DNA of 64,000 bases, from assembly GCA_030949985.1 (NCBI GenBank), contig JAUZRX010000023.1, positions 1 to 64,000 on the forward strand, written 5' to 3'. The notes beneath the pieces are model-generated. The model was not told where the DNA came from. It was given only the letters and a program-made list of their open reading frames with translations, and searched no databases. The translations under genes were made by a program, and so were the position numbers. Below, piece after piece: positions 51,373 to 60,161 of this stretch; the stretch's first letter is position 1; every line of letters starts with the position of its first letter. This stretch comes from Acidobacteriota bacterium (GTDB taxonomy: Bacteria; Acidobacteriota; Polarisedimenticolia; J045).

Positions 51373-52322
51373 GGGGCCGGCACCGACAGTCGCCCCCCGG
51401 AAGCCAGGTACCCCCCGGCCAGGGCGGCCGCCCCGTCCATCTCCCGCCGGCCCTCCGGCTGCAGGCGCTGGATCCAAAGCACGCTGCCCGCGCCGCAGAC
51501 CACCGCCACCGCCTCCCCGCGGGCACCGAGCACGGTACCCGGCAGGGCTTCTTTCGGCGGCGTCTCGTCGGCCGGACGCACCCGGCGCAACAGAAGCACC
51601 CCCCGCGCCCCCCGGGCCCGCACCTTGGGCCATTGGCCGAGGGCCCGCACCCGACGGGCGATGGCCTCGGCGGATTCCTCCCAGTCGAAACGGCCCGCGT
51701 TCTTGTCGAGCAGGGGGGCGAGAGTCGCCCGGTCCTCGTCCTGGCTGCGCGGGGTGATGCGGCCGGCGGCCAGGCCGTCGAGAGTCTCGAGCAGGAGGCG
51801 GGCACCGATGTCGGCCAGTCGCGAGCCCAGTTCGGCGGTGGTCTCCTCCGGGCCGATGGGAGTGGAGACCTGCAGCAGGATCGGCCCGGTGTCCAGGCCC
51901 CGATCCATCTTCATCGTGGTGACGCCGGTTTCCCCGTCGCCGCGGAGAATGGCGTGCTGGACGGGACTGGCTCCCCGGTGCCGGGGCAGCAGGGAGAAGT
52001 GGAGGTTGACCGCCCCGTGGGGAGGAGCGTCGATCAGCCTTCCCGGGAGAATGCGGCCGTAGGCCACCACGACGAAGACGTCGGCTTCCAGGGCGAGGAT
52101 CGCCCGGCGCGCGGCGGTGGGGCGCAGAGTCGCGGGCTGCAGGATCGGGGCCAGCCCCAGTTCCCGGGATCGGGCCTTGACCGGGCAGGGCACGGGACTG
52201 CCGCGGCGTCCCGCCGGGCGATCGGGGTTGCAGACCACCCCCGCGACCTGGTGTTCCGAGGCCGCCAGCGCCTCGAGGGGGGGAACCGCCCAGAGGGGAG
52301 TGCCGAAGTAGACCAGTCTCAT
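51369..52322 (-). CDS. fmt: Methionyl-tRNA formyltransferase
   Basis: 317 aa. It formylates initiator Met-tRNA. Visible motifs are LVYFGTPLWAVPPLEAL, HFSLLPRHRGASPVQHAIL (catalytic Asn/His region with SLLP) and GVTTMKMDRGLDTGPIL. The C-terminal beta-barrel tRNA-binding domain follows. Located 22 bases after def and coupled to rsmB. Confidence 0.96.
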   Translation of the reverse strand: MRLVYFGTPLWAVPPLEALAASEHQVAGVVCNPDRPAGRRGSPVPCPVKARSRELGLAPILQPATLRPTAARRAILALEADVFVVVAYGRILPGRLIDAPPHGAVNLHFSLLPRHRGASPVQHAILRGDGETGVTTMKMDRGLDTGPILLQVSTPIGPEETTAELGSRLADIGARLLLETLDGLAAGRITPRSQDEDRATLAPLLDKNAGRFDWEESAEAIARRVRALGQWPKVRARGARGVLLLRRVRPADETPPKEALPGTVLGARGEAVAVVCGAGSVLWIQRLQPEGRREMDGAAALAGGYLASGGRLSVPAP

Positions 52323-52344
52323 CGCCGCCTCCCCGCCGGGGGGT

Positions 52345-52899
52345 TCAGCCCTGCGCCGGCTCCGTCGCTTCGGGCAGCACGGTCTCGGGCCACTCCCCCG
52401 ACTCCCGCAGCCGTCGGATCTGGCGCTGGACCAGGCGCCTTTTGAGAGGCGACATGCGCTGGAGGAAAACCACGCCGTCGAGATGATCGAGTTCGTGGAG
52501 CAGGGCCCGGGCGAAGAAGTCTTCGGCCTCGACCTGGACGGTCTCGCCGTCGAGGGTCATACCCTCGATGACAGCCTTGGCCGGACGGGTGATCACCTCG
52601 AAGATGCCGGGAAACGACAGGCAGCCCTCGTCGCCGCTCTGGCGGCCGGAGGTTTTCAGCAGCCGCGGATTGATCAGTACCGTCAGCGCTTCCGGATCTT
52701 CTCCCGCACTGACGTCGACCACCATCAGCCGGCGGCTCTCGCCGACCTGGTTGGCCGCCAGGCCCACGCCCCGTTCCGCCCGCATGGTGTCCACCATGTC
52801 GGCCACCAGGGTGCGCACCTCCTCGTCGACGGCTTCCACCGGGCGGGTGGGGGTCGTCAGAACGGGATGGGGATAGACCACGATCGCTCGCACCGCCAT
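52345..52899 (-). CDS. def: Peptide deformylase
   Basis: 184 aa metalloenzyme that removes the formyl group from nascent chains. All three motifs are present: GVGLAANQ, EGCLSFPG (metal Cys) and HELDHLDG (metal His pair and Glu). ATG with GGAGG seven bases upstream. First gene of the def-fmt-rsmB-PASTA-rpe run. The C-terminal 20 residues are an acidic tail beyond the usual end. Confidence 0.97.
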   Translation of the reverse strand: MAVRAIVVYPHPVLTTPTRPVEAVDEEVRTLVADMVDTMRAERGVGLAANQVGESRRLMVVDVSAGEDPEALTVLINPRLLKTSGRQSGDEGCLSFPGIFEVITRPAKAVIEGMTLDGETVQVEAEDFFARALLHELDHLDGVVFLQRMSPLKRRLVQRQIRRLRESGEWPETVLPEATEPAQG

Positions 52900-53190
52900 G
52901 GGCAACCTCCGCCGCCGGCAGCCGGCCGGCGGCCCGATGCATGTTGACATGTTCCCCGCCGCCGTGGCCACCGGGCGGCCTCGCCCGAGGACGGCCGTCC
53001 CCTGGGGTGGACGGCCCGGGTCCCGGGAGCGCCCACCGCCCCGTACTCCGCCGCGGCTCCTAAATCCATTCAAACCAGTCACTTGGTGTCGTCATGCCCG
53101 AGCCGGCCCGCTCGTTCCGTCCGGGGGGGCGGAAGCGGTATGGGTTTTGCTTCTACCGGGGTGGGATCCACCCAGGAAGGACTTGCGACC
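52900..53190. other. Divergent spacer between def and the FecR/W-rich gene
   Basis: 291 bases. I see no convincing small gene. A TTGACA at 52944 has no -10 partner at the right distance. The last 30 bases hold an AGGAAGG ribosome site for the plus-strand gene. An in-frame ATG at 53140 could extend that gene by 17 codons but lacks a better ribosome site. Confidence 0.5.
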
Positions 53191-55485
53191 ATGTTCGAGG
53201 CCCACTTTCCCGTGAGCGGCTTTCACCCCCGGCGGCGCCTGCTGGTGCTGCTGACCGTCCTGACCCTCTCGCTCGGCCTGCCCGTTCCGGCGGACGAAGA
53301 GCCGGCCTTCGACGGCCAGGTGGTGGTCGAACCCGAAACCCCCTACGTGTTCGCCCGCGTGCGCTTCGTGGACGACAGCCTGGTGGTGCGCCGGGATGCG
53401 GGCTACGAGGAACCCCTCAAGTTCAATGATCCGGTCTACGAGGGCGACCGCGTGCAGAGTCGAGACCGGCAGCGGGGCGAACTCCAACTCCCCGACGGTT
53501 CCCTCCTGCGCCTCGACTCCAACACCTCGGTGCAGATCTACGACCTTTTCGACCCCACGCGCAGGGACACCGATCGCACGGTGCTCGGCCTGGAATGGGG
53601 CCGCCTGCAAGCGGATGTCCCCCACCCCGACGGTGGCGAGAACTTCCGCGTCGACACACCCGCCGCGTCGATCTATCCCCTCGAGCGTTCCTCGGTGCGG
53701 ATCGATATCGAGCCGGGAGAAGTGACCCGGGTCACCGTGGAGCGGGGGCGGGTGGAAGTCGCCGGGCAGGGCGGATCGGTGATCGTCCGTTCCGGAGAGC
53801 GGACGCGGGTGGTGGCGGGCCGCTCTCCACGGCGCCCCTGGGACGTGATCATCGGATTGCGGGATGGTTTCGGGCAGTGGGTCTCCCGCCGTGACGACGT
53901 CTATCGCCTGCGTGCCGTTCCGGGCGACGAATACGCGGCGCTGCCCGAGCCGGTGCGCCCCTACTACGGCGAGCTGTCACGCAACGGCGAGTGGGAATGG
54001 ACCGCCGAGTACGGCTGGGTCTGGAATCCGGACGTGGACGACGATTGGGCGCCCTACCGCGATGGCTACTGGTCCGCGGGGCCCTACGGCCCGGTGTGGG
54101 TCGGCGCGGAGGCCTGGGGCTGGCCGGTCTATCGCTACGGCCGTTGGGATTGGCGCGTGGGTTTCGGCTGGTGCTGGATCCCCGGCGGGGTGTTCCGCGT
54201 CGCCCACGTGGACTGGTACTACGGGCCGAGCTACGTGGGCTGGGTCCCCCTGGGCTACTACGACCTGCCCGTGACGATCTCCATCGGCTTCACCTGGGGG
54301 CATCCTTACTTCGATCACCACCCCTGGATCTTCGCCCACTACGGCGACGTCTACTTCTACGGCCATGATCACGGCTACTACGGCCGCTACTACGACTACG
54401 GGTACTTCGGCGGGCACCGCCGGCCGGGCAGCGCCCGCCTGACCCGGCCCGACCTGGGCCGGGGCGTCGTCAGCCGCCGGGCCCTCCAGCCCCGCGCGGC
54501 GCTGACCCGGCGAGGCGCCGGGGTGCGAGCCGAGGTGGTCGCTCCCCGGGTCTACGACCAGGCTCGCCATCTGGCCCGCCGGCGGGCCTCCGGCGTGCGC
54601 CTGGCCGATCGCGCCGTGCGCGAGAGTCGCGCCGGCCAGCGCCGGGCCTTCCGGGAGCGGGAGCGTCGACCGGCCGACCCCGGTGGGGTTCGCGCCCGGC
54701 TTCCCCGCTCCGGCGCCGAGCGGGCGCGGGACGCGGCCGTGGGCCGTGTTCGGCCGGGCGGCGACCCGCCGGCCGCCGGTGCCACCCCTCGCCGCCGGGT
54801 GACGCCGCGGACGCCCGGCGCCGCCGGACCGGATCGTCAACGGGAAGCCGCGCGTCAGGGCGGTGCCGCCGTCGAGCGCAAGGCCCGCGACAAGCGGCGT
54901 GCGGTCACGGGAAGAGGCGCTGCCGAGGGTTCCCCCCCGGCCGCTCCCGGCCGGCGTTCGGCCCCCGCGACCGCCCGCCCGCTCCCCCCCGACTCCCGAC
55001 GTGGCGCGAGTCGCCGGGCGGCCCCCGCTCCCACCGCTCCCCGCCGCCACGGGGATCCGGAGGCCTCCCGCCGCGGCACCTCCCGGCGGAACCCCTCCTC
55101 CCCAGCGACCCGCGGCCCCGCGGGCCGCTCCTCGGGCGAGGAGAGCGTCCGCCGCTTCTTCGACCGCATCGGCGGTCGCAGGGAAAGCGCCCCCGGCGCC
55201 CTCCCCCAGGCGCCCAGGGCTCCCTCCTCGCGGGACGGCGTCCGCACGCCGCGTCCGGCACCCGCCCCGCGCAAGAAGGCCCCCGGGACTTCCCGCTCTT
55301 CCGGCGCCTCCCGACGTTCGGCGCCGGCGGCCGGCCGGTCCCGGGCCGAGGGCGGGAGTTCCGGCAAGAGTGCGACCCGCTCCCGGGGCGGCGCGTCCAG
55401 GTCTTCGCGGGGCGGCCACGCCAGCGGCAGCCGGGGCTCTTCGGGCCGTTCTTCCGGGAGCCGGAAGGGCGTGCGGCGCCGCTGA
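53191..55485 (+). CDS. Exported FecR-domain and W-rich (DUF6600-like) protein with long Arg/Ser-rich tail
   Basis: 764 aa. A signal peptide covers about 1-35 (RRRLLVLLTVLTLSLGLP). Residues about 75-210 are FecR-like: YEGDRVQSRDRQRGELQLPDGSLLRLDSNT pattern, then VDTPAASIYPLERSSVRIDI. Residues about 250-400 are extraordinarily Trp/Tyr/Gly-rich (GEWEWTAEYGWVWNP, WGWPVYRYGRWDWR, YYGRYYDYGYFGG), as in DUF6600 proteins. From about 410 to the end the chain is low-complexity, Arg/Ala/Ser/Gly/Pro-rich and highly basic, probably disordered. A polyanion- or cell-wall-binding surface protein is likely. The specific role is unknown. Confidence 0.72.
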   Translation: MFEAHFPVSGFHPRRRLLVLLTVLTLSLGLPVPADEEPAFDGQVVVEPETPYVFARVRFVDDSLVVRRDAGYEEPLKFNDPVYEGDRVQSRDRQRGELQLPDGSLLRLDSNTSVQIYDLFDPTRRDTDRTVLGLEWGRLQADVPHPDGGENFRVDTPAASIYPLERSSVRIDIEPGEVTRVTVERGRVEVAGQGGSVIVRSGERTRVVAGRSPRRPWDVIIGLRDGFGQWVSRRDDVYRLRAVPGDEYAALPEPVRPYYGELSRNGEWEWTAEYGWVWNPDVDDDWAPYRDGYWSAGPYGPVWVGAEAWGWPVYRYGRWDWRVGFGWCWIPGGVFRVAHVDWYYGPSYVGWVPLGYYDLPVTISIGFTWGHPYFDHHPWIFAHYGDVYFYGHDHGYYGRYYDYGYFGGHRRPGSARLTRPDLGRGVVSRRALQPRAALTRRGAGVRAEVVAPRVYDQARHLARRRASGVRLADRAVRESRAGQRRAFRERERRPADPGGVRARLPRSGAERARDAAVGRVRPGGDPPAAGATPRRRVTPRTPGAAGPDRQREAARQGGAAVERKARDKRRAVTGRGAAEGSPPAAPGRRSAPATARPLPPDSRRGASRRAAPAPTAPRRHGDPEASRRGTSRRNPSSPATRGPAGRSSGEESVRRFFDRIGGRRESAPGALPQAPRAPSSRDGVRTPRPAPAPRKKAPGTSRSSGASRRSAPAAGRSRAEGGSSGKSATRSRGGASRSSRGGHASGSRGSSGRSSGSRKGVRRR

Positions 55486-55516
55486 GTCGGCCGGGGCGCG
55501 GGCCGGGGGCTTGATT

Positions 55517-56455
55517 TCAGCGGGAGGCGAAGACCGAGAAGCCGCCCACGGCGCGGCGGTAGACTTCCCGGTTGAGCCGATAGCCCGGCCCGGGGCCGAG
55601 TCCCGAGCCCCGGTTCTCGAGCCAGCGGGCCCGGTCCGCCGCCAGCAGGAAACGTCCACCGGTTCCGGCTATCGAAGCGGCTTCCACCAGGCGCAGGGCC
55701 CGGGAGCCGGCGGTAGGGTCGTAGCCGGCCCGCACCAGCGCGGCGAGGGCCTCCCGATCGGCGGCGCGCTCGGCGCGGTCCGGAAAGCCGAGCTTGAGCC
55801 CCAGCTCGATGGTCGTGCCGGCGGCCGCCTCCTCGATGCCGGCGGAGAAGAGCCGTCCCTCCCGTTCCCGCGCATGGGCCCAGGCCAGGCGTCTTCCGGG
55901 CCATCCCGCCTGCTCGAGGGCCTCTTCCCGGGCCAGGAGAAAGGCGAGCTGGGCCTCGTCGTCGAGGCCGGCCATCAGCCCCAGGCTCAAGACCAGCCGG
56001 GAGCCCGGCCAGATCGCCAGGGCGGGTTCCCCCAGGTCGATCAGCAGCAGGGGGCCGGGGGAGGCGGCTCCCACCTTCCGCCGGAGTGCGGTGACGTAGG
56101 CCTCCAGACGGGGATCGGAAACCCGGCGGAAGCGCCGCAGCACCCAGCGCTCGACGGCCTGGTCCAGGCGCGGAGAAGGTGGCCGCCAGGCGGGGGCCGG
56201 GAGGTCATCCCGCCGCCGGTCTCCCGCGAAGCTGAGCAGGGTGGTCCGTTCCGACAGTTCGAGGGCCTCGCCCCGGGGCGAGACCAGTCCTCCGCAGCCG
56301 GTGCAGATCAGAACCCCCGGCGAACCCTCGAGACCCGACGGCCAGCGCTCTCCGACCCGGCTGCAGTGGGGACAGGGTCCGCGACCGCCCTCGGCGCCGA
56401 CGCCACGGGGGCGGCGGATCCAGCGGGCGAGAGGCTCGAGCAGGGCGTGGGACAT
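55517..56455 (-). CDS. Degenerate M48-peptidase-like protein with N-terminal zinc ribbon
   Basis: 312 aa. The N-terminus has CPHC and CTGC pairs (28-31, 51-54), a zinc ribbon. Residues about 105-260 follow the M48 layout: GSRLVLSLGLMAGLDDEAQLAFLLAREEALEQ, then ERAADREALAALVRAGYDP. The expected HExxH reads REEAL at 176-180, so both zinc His residues are lost, while the ERAAD/GYDP element of the family remains. It is best read as a catalytically dead relative, perhaps a chaperone or regulator. No membrane helix is evident. Confidence 0.65.
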   Translation of the reverse strand: MSHALLEPLARWIRRPRGVGAEGGRGPCPHCSRVGERWPSGLEGSPGVLICTGCGGLVSPRGEALELSERTTLLSFAGDRRRDDLPAPAWRPPSPRLDQAVERWVLRRFRRVSDPRLEAYVTALRRKVGAASPGPLLLIDLGEPALAIWPGSRLVLSLGLMAGLDDEAQLAFLLAREEALEQAGWPGRRLAWAHAREREGRLFSAGIEEAAAGTTIELGLKLGFPDRAERAADREALAALVRAGYDPTAGSRALRLVEAASIAGTGGRFLLAADRARWLENRGSGLGPGPGYRLNREVYRRAVGGFSVFASR

Positions 56456-56519
56456 CGTCGGGATGGACTCTCCTCACCGCCAATCTAGTCTCCCGGTGCC
56501 CGGACGGCGAGCCGCGGGC

Positions 56520-56549
56520 TTGACGGGGTGCCCGCGCTGCCTCTAGAGT
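56520..56549 (+). promoter_or_regulatory. Promoter of the EF-G-like operon
   Basis: TTGACG, an 18-base spacer, then TAGAGT. The transcript would have a leader of about 190 bases before the EF-G-like start. The rest of the spacer back to 56456 is featureless apart from GC-rich sequence. Confidence 0.5.
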
Positions 56550-56562
56550 TCCGTGTTCGCCG

Positions 56563-56590
56563 CCGGGTTTCACCCCGGGCAGGGGTTTTT
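56563..56590 (+). promoter_or_regulatory. Attenuator-like alternative hairpins in the EF-G leader
   Basis: Two mutually exclusive stems share bases 56574-56576. An upstream stem pairs CCGGG (56563-56567) with CCCGG (56574-56578). A downstream stem pairs ACCCC (56572-56576) with GGGGT (56582-56586) around a 5-base loop and is followed by further Ts. The second resembles an intrinsic terminator. No leader peptide with regulatory codons is evident, so any control would be by another signal. Confidence 0.4.
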
Positions 56591-56746
56591 CGCCCGCCCT
56601 GTATCGGACTTCAGCTCGAGGCCTGCCGGGCTGGATCGGCGCGGCGCTCCCTGGTTCCCAGGGGACGGCGCGGCGATGCGCCCGGGGCCTTTCGTGGAGC
56701 CGGAAAGGGGCCCCCACCAGCCGGTCGGCGCCAGGAGTCGACGACG

Positions 56747-58831
56747 ATGAAGGTCTACGATAGCGCGCACATCAGGAACGTTGCCCTGCTCGGTCACGGC
56801 GATGCCGGCAAGACCAGCCTCACAGCCGCTCTGGCCTTTGGCGCCGGCGCGACCGACAGCCTCGGCTCCGTGCTCGAGGGCACGGCCGTTACCGATTTCG
56901 ACGCCGAGGAAATCCAACGCAAAGTCAGCATGTCGGTGGCCGTGGCTTTCGTCGAGCACGGTGATTGCAAGATCAACCTGATCGATGCCCCCGGTTACAC
57001 CAATTTCATCGGCGAGGCGGCCGCGGCCCTGCGTGCGGCGGACTGCGCCATGCTCACCGTGCACGCGGTTCACGGCATCGAGGTGCAGACCGAGAAAATG
57101 TTCGAAGACGCCGAGAGCGATGCCCGGCCGCTGGTCTTCGCGGTGACCCAACTCGATCGGGAGAACACCGACTTCGCCACGGTGGTCGAAGCCCTGGGCG
57201 AGCGCTTCGGGCGGCAAGTGATGCCCATCGCCCTGCCCATCGGCACGGGAGACAGCCTCGAAGGCGTGGTCTGCCTCGTCACGGGCAAGGCCCTGCGGCC
57301 CAAGTCCGGCGGCCGCGAGGTGGAGATCGGCGATCCGCCGGCGGAGATGGCCGACGCGGTGGCGACCGCCCGCGAGCAGTTGATCGAGATGGTCGCCGAG
57401 AGTGACGACGAACTGATGAACGCCTTCCTCGAAGAGGGCGAGCTGAGCGACGAGCAGTTTCGCCGGGGACTGGCCCTGGCCATCGGCTCCCGCAGCCTCT
57501 TCCCCGTCTTCGCCACCGCCGCGCCGAAGATGATCGGCGTGCACCAGATCCTCGAAGCCCTGGTGGGCTTCGCGCCTTCTCCCGCCGACCGTCCCCTGCC
57601 GCCGGTCACCGACGCCGAGGGCGCGGCGGTGGAGGTGAGCGTCGATTCCGACGGCCCCCTGGTGGCCCAGGTCTTCAAGACCTACATCGACAAGTTCGCC
57701 GGCCAGATCAGCATGCTGCGGCTCTTTTCCGGCAGGATCAGTGCCGACCAGGGCGCGTGGAACGCCGACACCGAGACCGCCGAACGACTGTCGGGGTTGG
57801 CGCTTCCGCGGGGCAAGGAAGGAACCAAGGTCACCCAACTGATGGCCGGCGACATCGGCTTCGTGACCAAGCTCAAGGCGACCCGTACCGGAAACACCCT
57901 CGTCGCCGACAAGGGCAGCGTGGTCAAGGTGGCGCCGATCCCCTTCCCCGAGCCGGTCATCGCCTACGCGGTGCACGGAGAGGGCAAGGGCGACGATGAA
58001 AAAATCGCCCGCTCCCTGGCGCACCTGGCCGAGGAAGACCCCACCCTGCGCATCTCCCGCGACCCCCGCACCCACGAGCTGATGCTCCACGGACTGGGCA
58101 TCGACCACGTGCGCACGGCGATGGACAAGATGGAACACCGGGACGGGGTCAAGGGGATCCTGCAGAAGCCGAAGATCCCCTACCTCGAGACGATCACCAA
58201 GGCCGCCTCCGGTGACTACCGGCACAAGAAGCAGTCCGGTGGTGCGGGACAGTTCGCCGAGGTGCACATGCGCATCGAGCCCCTGCCGCGGGGTGGCGGC
58301 TTCGAATACGACTCGGAGATCGTCGGCGGCGCGATCTCGCGGAATTTCTGGCCCTCCATCGAGAAGGGCGTCAAGCAGGTCATGGAAGAGGGTGTGATCG
58401 CCGGCTACCCGCTGCGGGACGTCAAGGCGGTGATCTTCGATGGCAAGGAGCACCCGGTGGATTCCAAGGACATCGCCTTTCAGATCGCCGGTCGCCAGGT
58501 CTTCAAGGCCTGCGTGATGCGTGCCGCGCCGGTGGTGCTCGAACCGGTGATGAAGGTGGTGGTGACCTGTCCCGACGAGAACATGGGTGACATCCTCGGC
58601 GACCTCTCCCGGCGCCGTGGCAAGGTGCAGGGCTCCGACAGCCAGTCCGGACGCAGCATCGTACGGGCCCTGGTGCCCATGGCGGAGATGCTGGAGTACT
58701 CGGCCACGCTCAAGTCGCTGACCCAGGACCGGGGTTCGTTCACCATGGAACTGGCCAGCTACGAGAAGGTGCCGGCCGAGATCCAGCAGGAACTGATGGC
58801 GGCCTACAAGCCCCAGGACAGCGAGGACTGA
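56747..58831 (+). CDS. Elongation factor G-like translational GTPase (EF-G-2 type)
   Basis: 694 aa, ATG with AGGAG nine bases upstream. All EF-G domains are present in order: GTPase, domain II (VAQVFKTYIDKFAGQISMLRLFSGRI), III, IV (HKKQSGGAGQFAEVHMRIEP) and V. The P-loop is GHGDAGKTS at 16-24. Switch II reads DAPGY at 80-84 where canonical EF-G has DTPGH, so the catalytic His is Tyr. This occurs in EF-G paralogues found beside a normal fusA. It may have slower GTP hydrolysis and a specialised role. It is followed by asnS after one base. Confidence 0.85.
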   Translation: MKVYDSAHIRNVALLGHGDAGKTSLTAALAFGAGATDSLGSVLEGTAVTDFDAEEIQRKVSMSVAVAFVEHGDCKINLIDAPGYTNFIGEAAAALRAADCAMLTVHAVHGIEVQTEKMFEDAESDARPLVFAVTQLDRENTDFATVVEALGERFGRQVMPIALPIGTGDSLEGVVCLVTGKALRPKSGGREVEIGDPPAEMADAVATAREQLIEMVAESDDELMNAFLEEGELSDEQFRRGLALAIGSRSLFPVFATAAPKMIGVHQILEALVGFAPSPADRPLPPVTDAEGAAVEVSVDSDGPLVAQVFKTYIDKFAGQISMLRLFSGRISADQGAWNADTETAERLSGLALPRGKEGTKVTQLMAGDIGFVTKLKATRTGNTLVADKGSVVKVAPIPFPEPVIAYAVHGEGKGDDEKIARSLAHLAEEDPTLRISRDPRTHELMLHGLGIDHVRTAMDKMEHRDGVKGILQKPKIPYLETITKAASGDYRHKKQSGGAGQFAEVHMRIEPLPRGGGFEYDSEIVGGAISRNFWPSIEKGVKQVMEEGVIAGYPLRDVKAVIFDGKEHPVDSKDIAFQIAGRQVFKACVMRAAPVVLEPVMKVVVTCPDENMGDILGDLSRRRGKVQGSDSQSGRSIVRALVPMAEMLEYSATLKSLTQDRGSFTMELASYEKVPAEIQQELMAAYKPQDSED

Positions 58832-58832
58832 A

Positions 58833-60161
58833 GTGTCCGCTCCGAGGGTCTTGATCCGGCATCTGGCCCGGCACGTGGACCAGGAGGTGCTGATCGCCGG
58901 CTGGGTGACCCACCTCCGTTCCAAGGGCAAGATCGCCTTCCTGGTCCTGCGGGATGGGACCGGCCAGTGCCAGGCCGTCGCCTCGGTACGGGACGTCGAC
59001 CCGCAGACCTTCGAGCAGATCACCCGCTGCGGCCACGAGTCATCGGTCAAGGTTTCCGGCGTGGTGCGCGCCGACAGTCGTGCGCCCGGTGGCTTCGAGC
59101 TGGGAGTCAAGAGCTTCGAGGTGGTCACCCAGACCGAGGACTACCCCATCGGACGCAAGGAACACGGCACCGAGTTCCTCCTCGATCATCGGCACCTCTG
59201 GCTGCGCCATCGGGGTCCTTGGGCCGTGCTGCGCGTACGGGACGAAGTGGTCAAGGCGATCCGCGACTTCTTCTACGACCGGGAGTTTGTGCTGATCGAC
59301 TCGCCGATCCTCACGCCGGCCGCCTGCGAGGGCACCAGCACGCTGTTCAAGACCGACTACTTCGGTGACAGCGCCTACCTCTCCCAGTCCGGCCAGCTCT
59401 ACCTCGAACCGGCCTGCCAGGCCTTCTCCAAGGTTTATTGCTTCGGCCCCACTTTCCGCGCCGAAAAATCCAAGACCCGTCGGCATCTGACCGAGTTCTG
59501 GATGGTCGAACCGGAGATGGCCTGGGCCGGGCTCGACGAGACGATGCAGCTCGCCGAGGCACTGGTCGCCTACGTGGTCGGCCGCGTACTCGAGCGGCGG
59601 AGCGAGGAGCTGGCCATCCTCGAACGGGACACCAGCAGGCTCGAAGCCATCGTGCCCCCCTTTCCCCGGCTCAGCTACGACGAGGCCGCCGCGATCCTCA
59701 CCCGCCCCGAAAACGTCGAACGGGCCCGACAGGCCGGCGCCCCGCCCTTTGAACCGGGCTCGGATCTGGGCGCTCTGGACGAGACGATGCTCGCCGAGGG
59801 CCATGACCGCCCCCTGATGATCCACCGCTACCCGGCGGAGGTGAAAGCCTTCTACATGGAACCGGACCCGGACGACCCGTCCCGGGCCCTGTGCGTGGAT
59901 GTGCTCGCCCCCGAGGGCTACGGCGAGATCATCGGCGGCAGCGTGAGGATCCACGACGCCGGGTTGCTGGCGCAGCGTATTGCCGACCACGGCCTGCCCG
60001 AGGAGTCCTTCCGCTGGTTCATGGACGTGCGGCGCTTCGGAGGCGTGCCCCACGCCGGTTTCGGGATGGGTGTCGAGCGGGTGGTGGCCTGGATCTGCGG
60101 GATCCACCACGCCCGCGAGGCCATCCCCTACCCCCGGACCCTGCAACGGTTGTATCCGTGA
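58833..60161 (+). CDS. asnS: Asparaginyl-tRNA synthetase
   Basis: 442 aa, GTG start one base after the EF-G-like stop. Class IIb synthetase: OB-fold anticodon domain (1-105), then motif 2 in FGPTFRAEKSKTRRHLTEFWMVEPE and motif 3 in AGFGMGVERVVAWI. GTSTLFKTDYFG and SQSGQLYLEPAC are typical of AsnS rather than AspS. It charges tRNA-Asn directly, so the organism need not rely only on transamidation. Confidence 0.94.
   Translation: MSAPRVLIRHLARHVDQEVLIAGWVTHLRSKGKIAFLVLRDGTGQCQAVASVRDVDPQTFEQITRCGHESSVKVSGVVRADSRAPGGFELGVKSFEVVTQTEDYPIGRKEHGTEFLLDHRHLWLRHRGPWAVLRVRDEVVKAIRDFFYDREFVLIDSPILTPAACEGTSTLFKTDYFGDSAYLSQSGQLYLEPACQAFSKVYCFGPTFRAEKSKTRRHLTEFWMVEPEMAWAGLDETMQLAEALVAYVVGRVLERRSEELAILERDTSRLEAIVPPFPRLSYDEAAAILTRPENVERARQAGAPPFEPGSDLGALDETMLAEGHDRPLMIHRYPAEVKAFYMEPDPDDPSRALCVDVLAPEGYGEIIGGSVRIHDAGLLAQRIADHGLPEESFRWFMDVRRFGGVPHAGFGMGVERVVAWICGIHHAREAIPYPRTLQRLYP

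Noticed and set aside
52944-52949. Perfect TTGACA as a promoter -35
   Set aside because: No -10-like hexamer occurs 16-19 bases downstream on that strand, and the distance to the next gene is about 240 bases.
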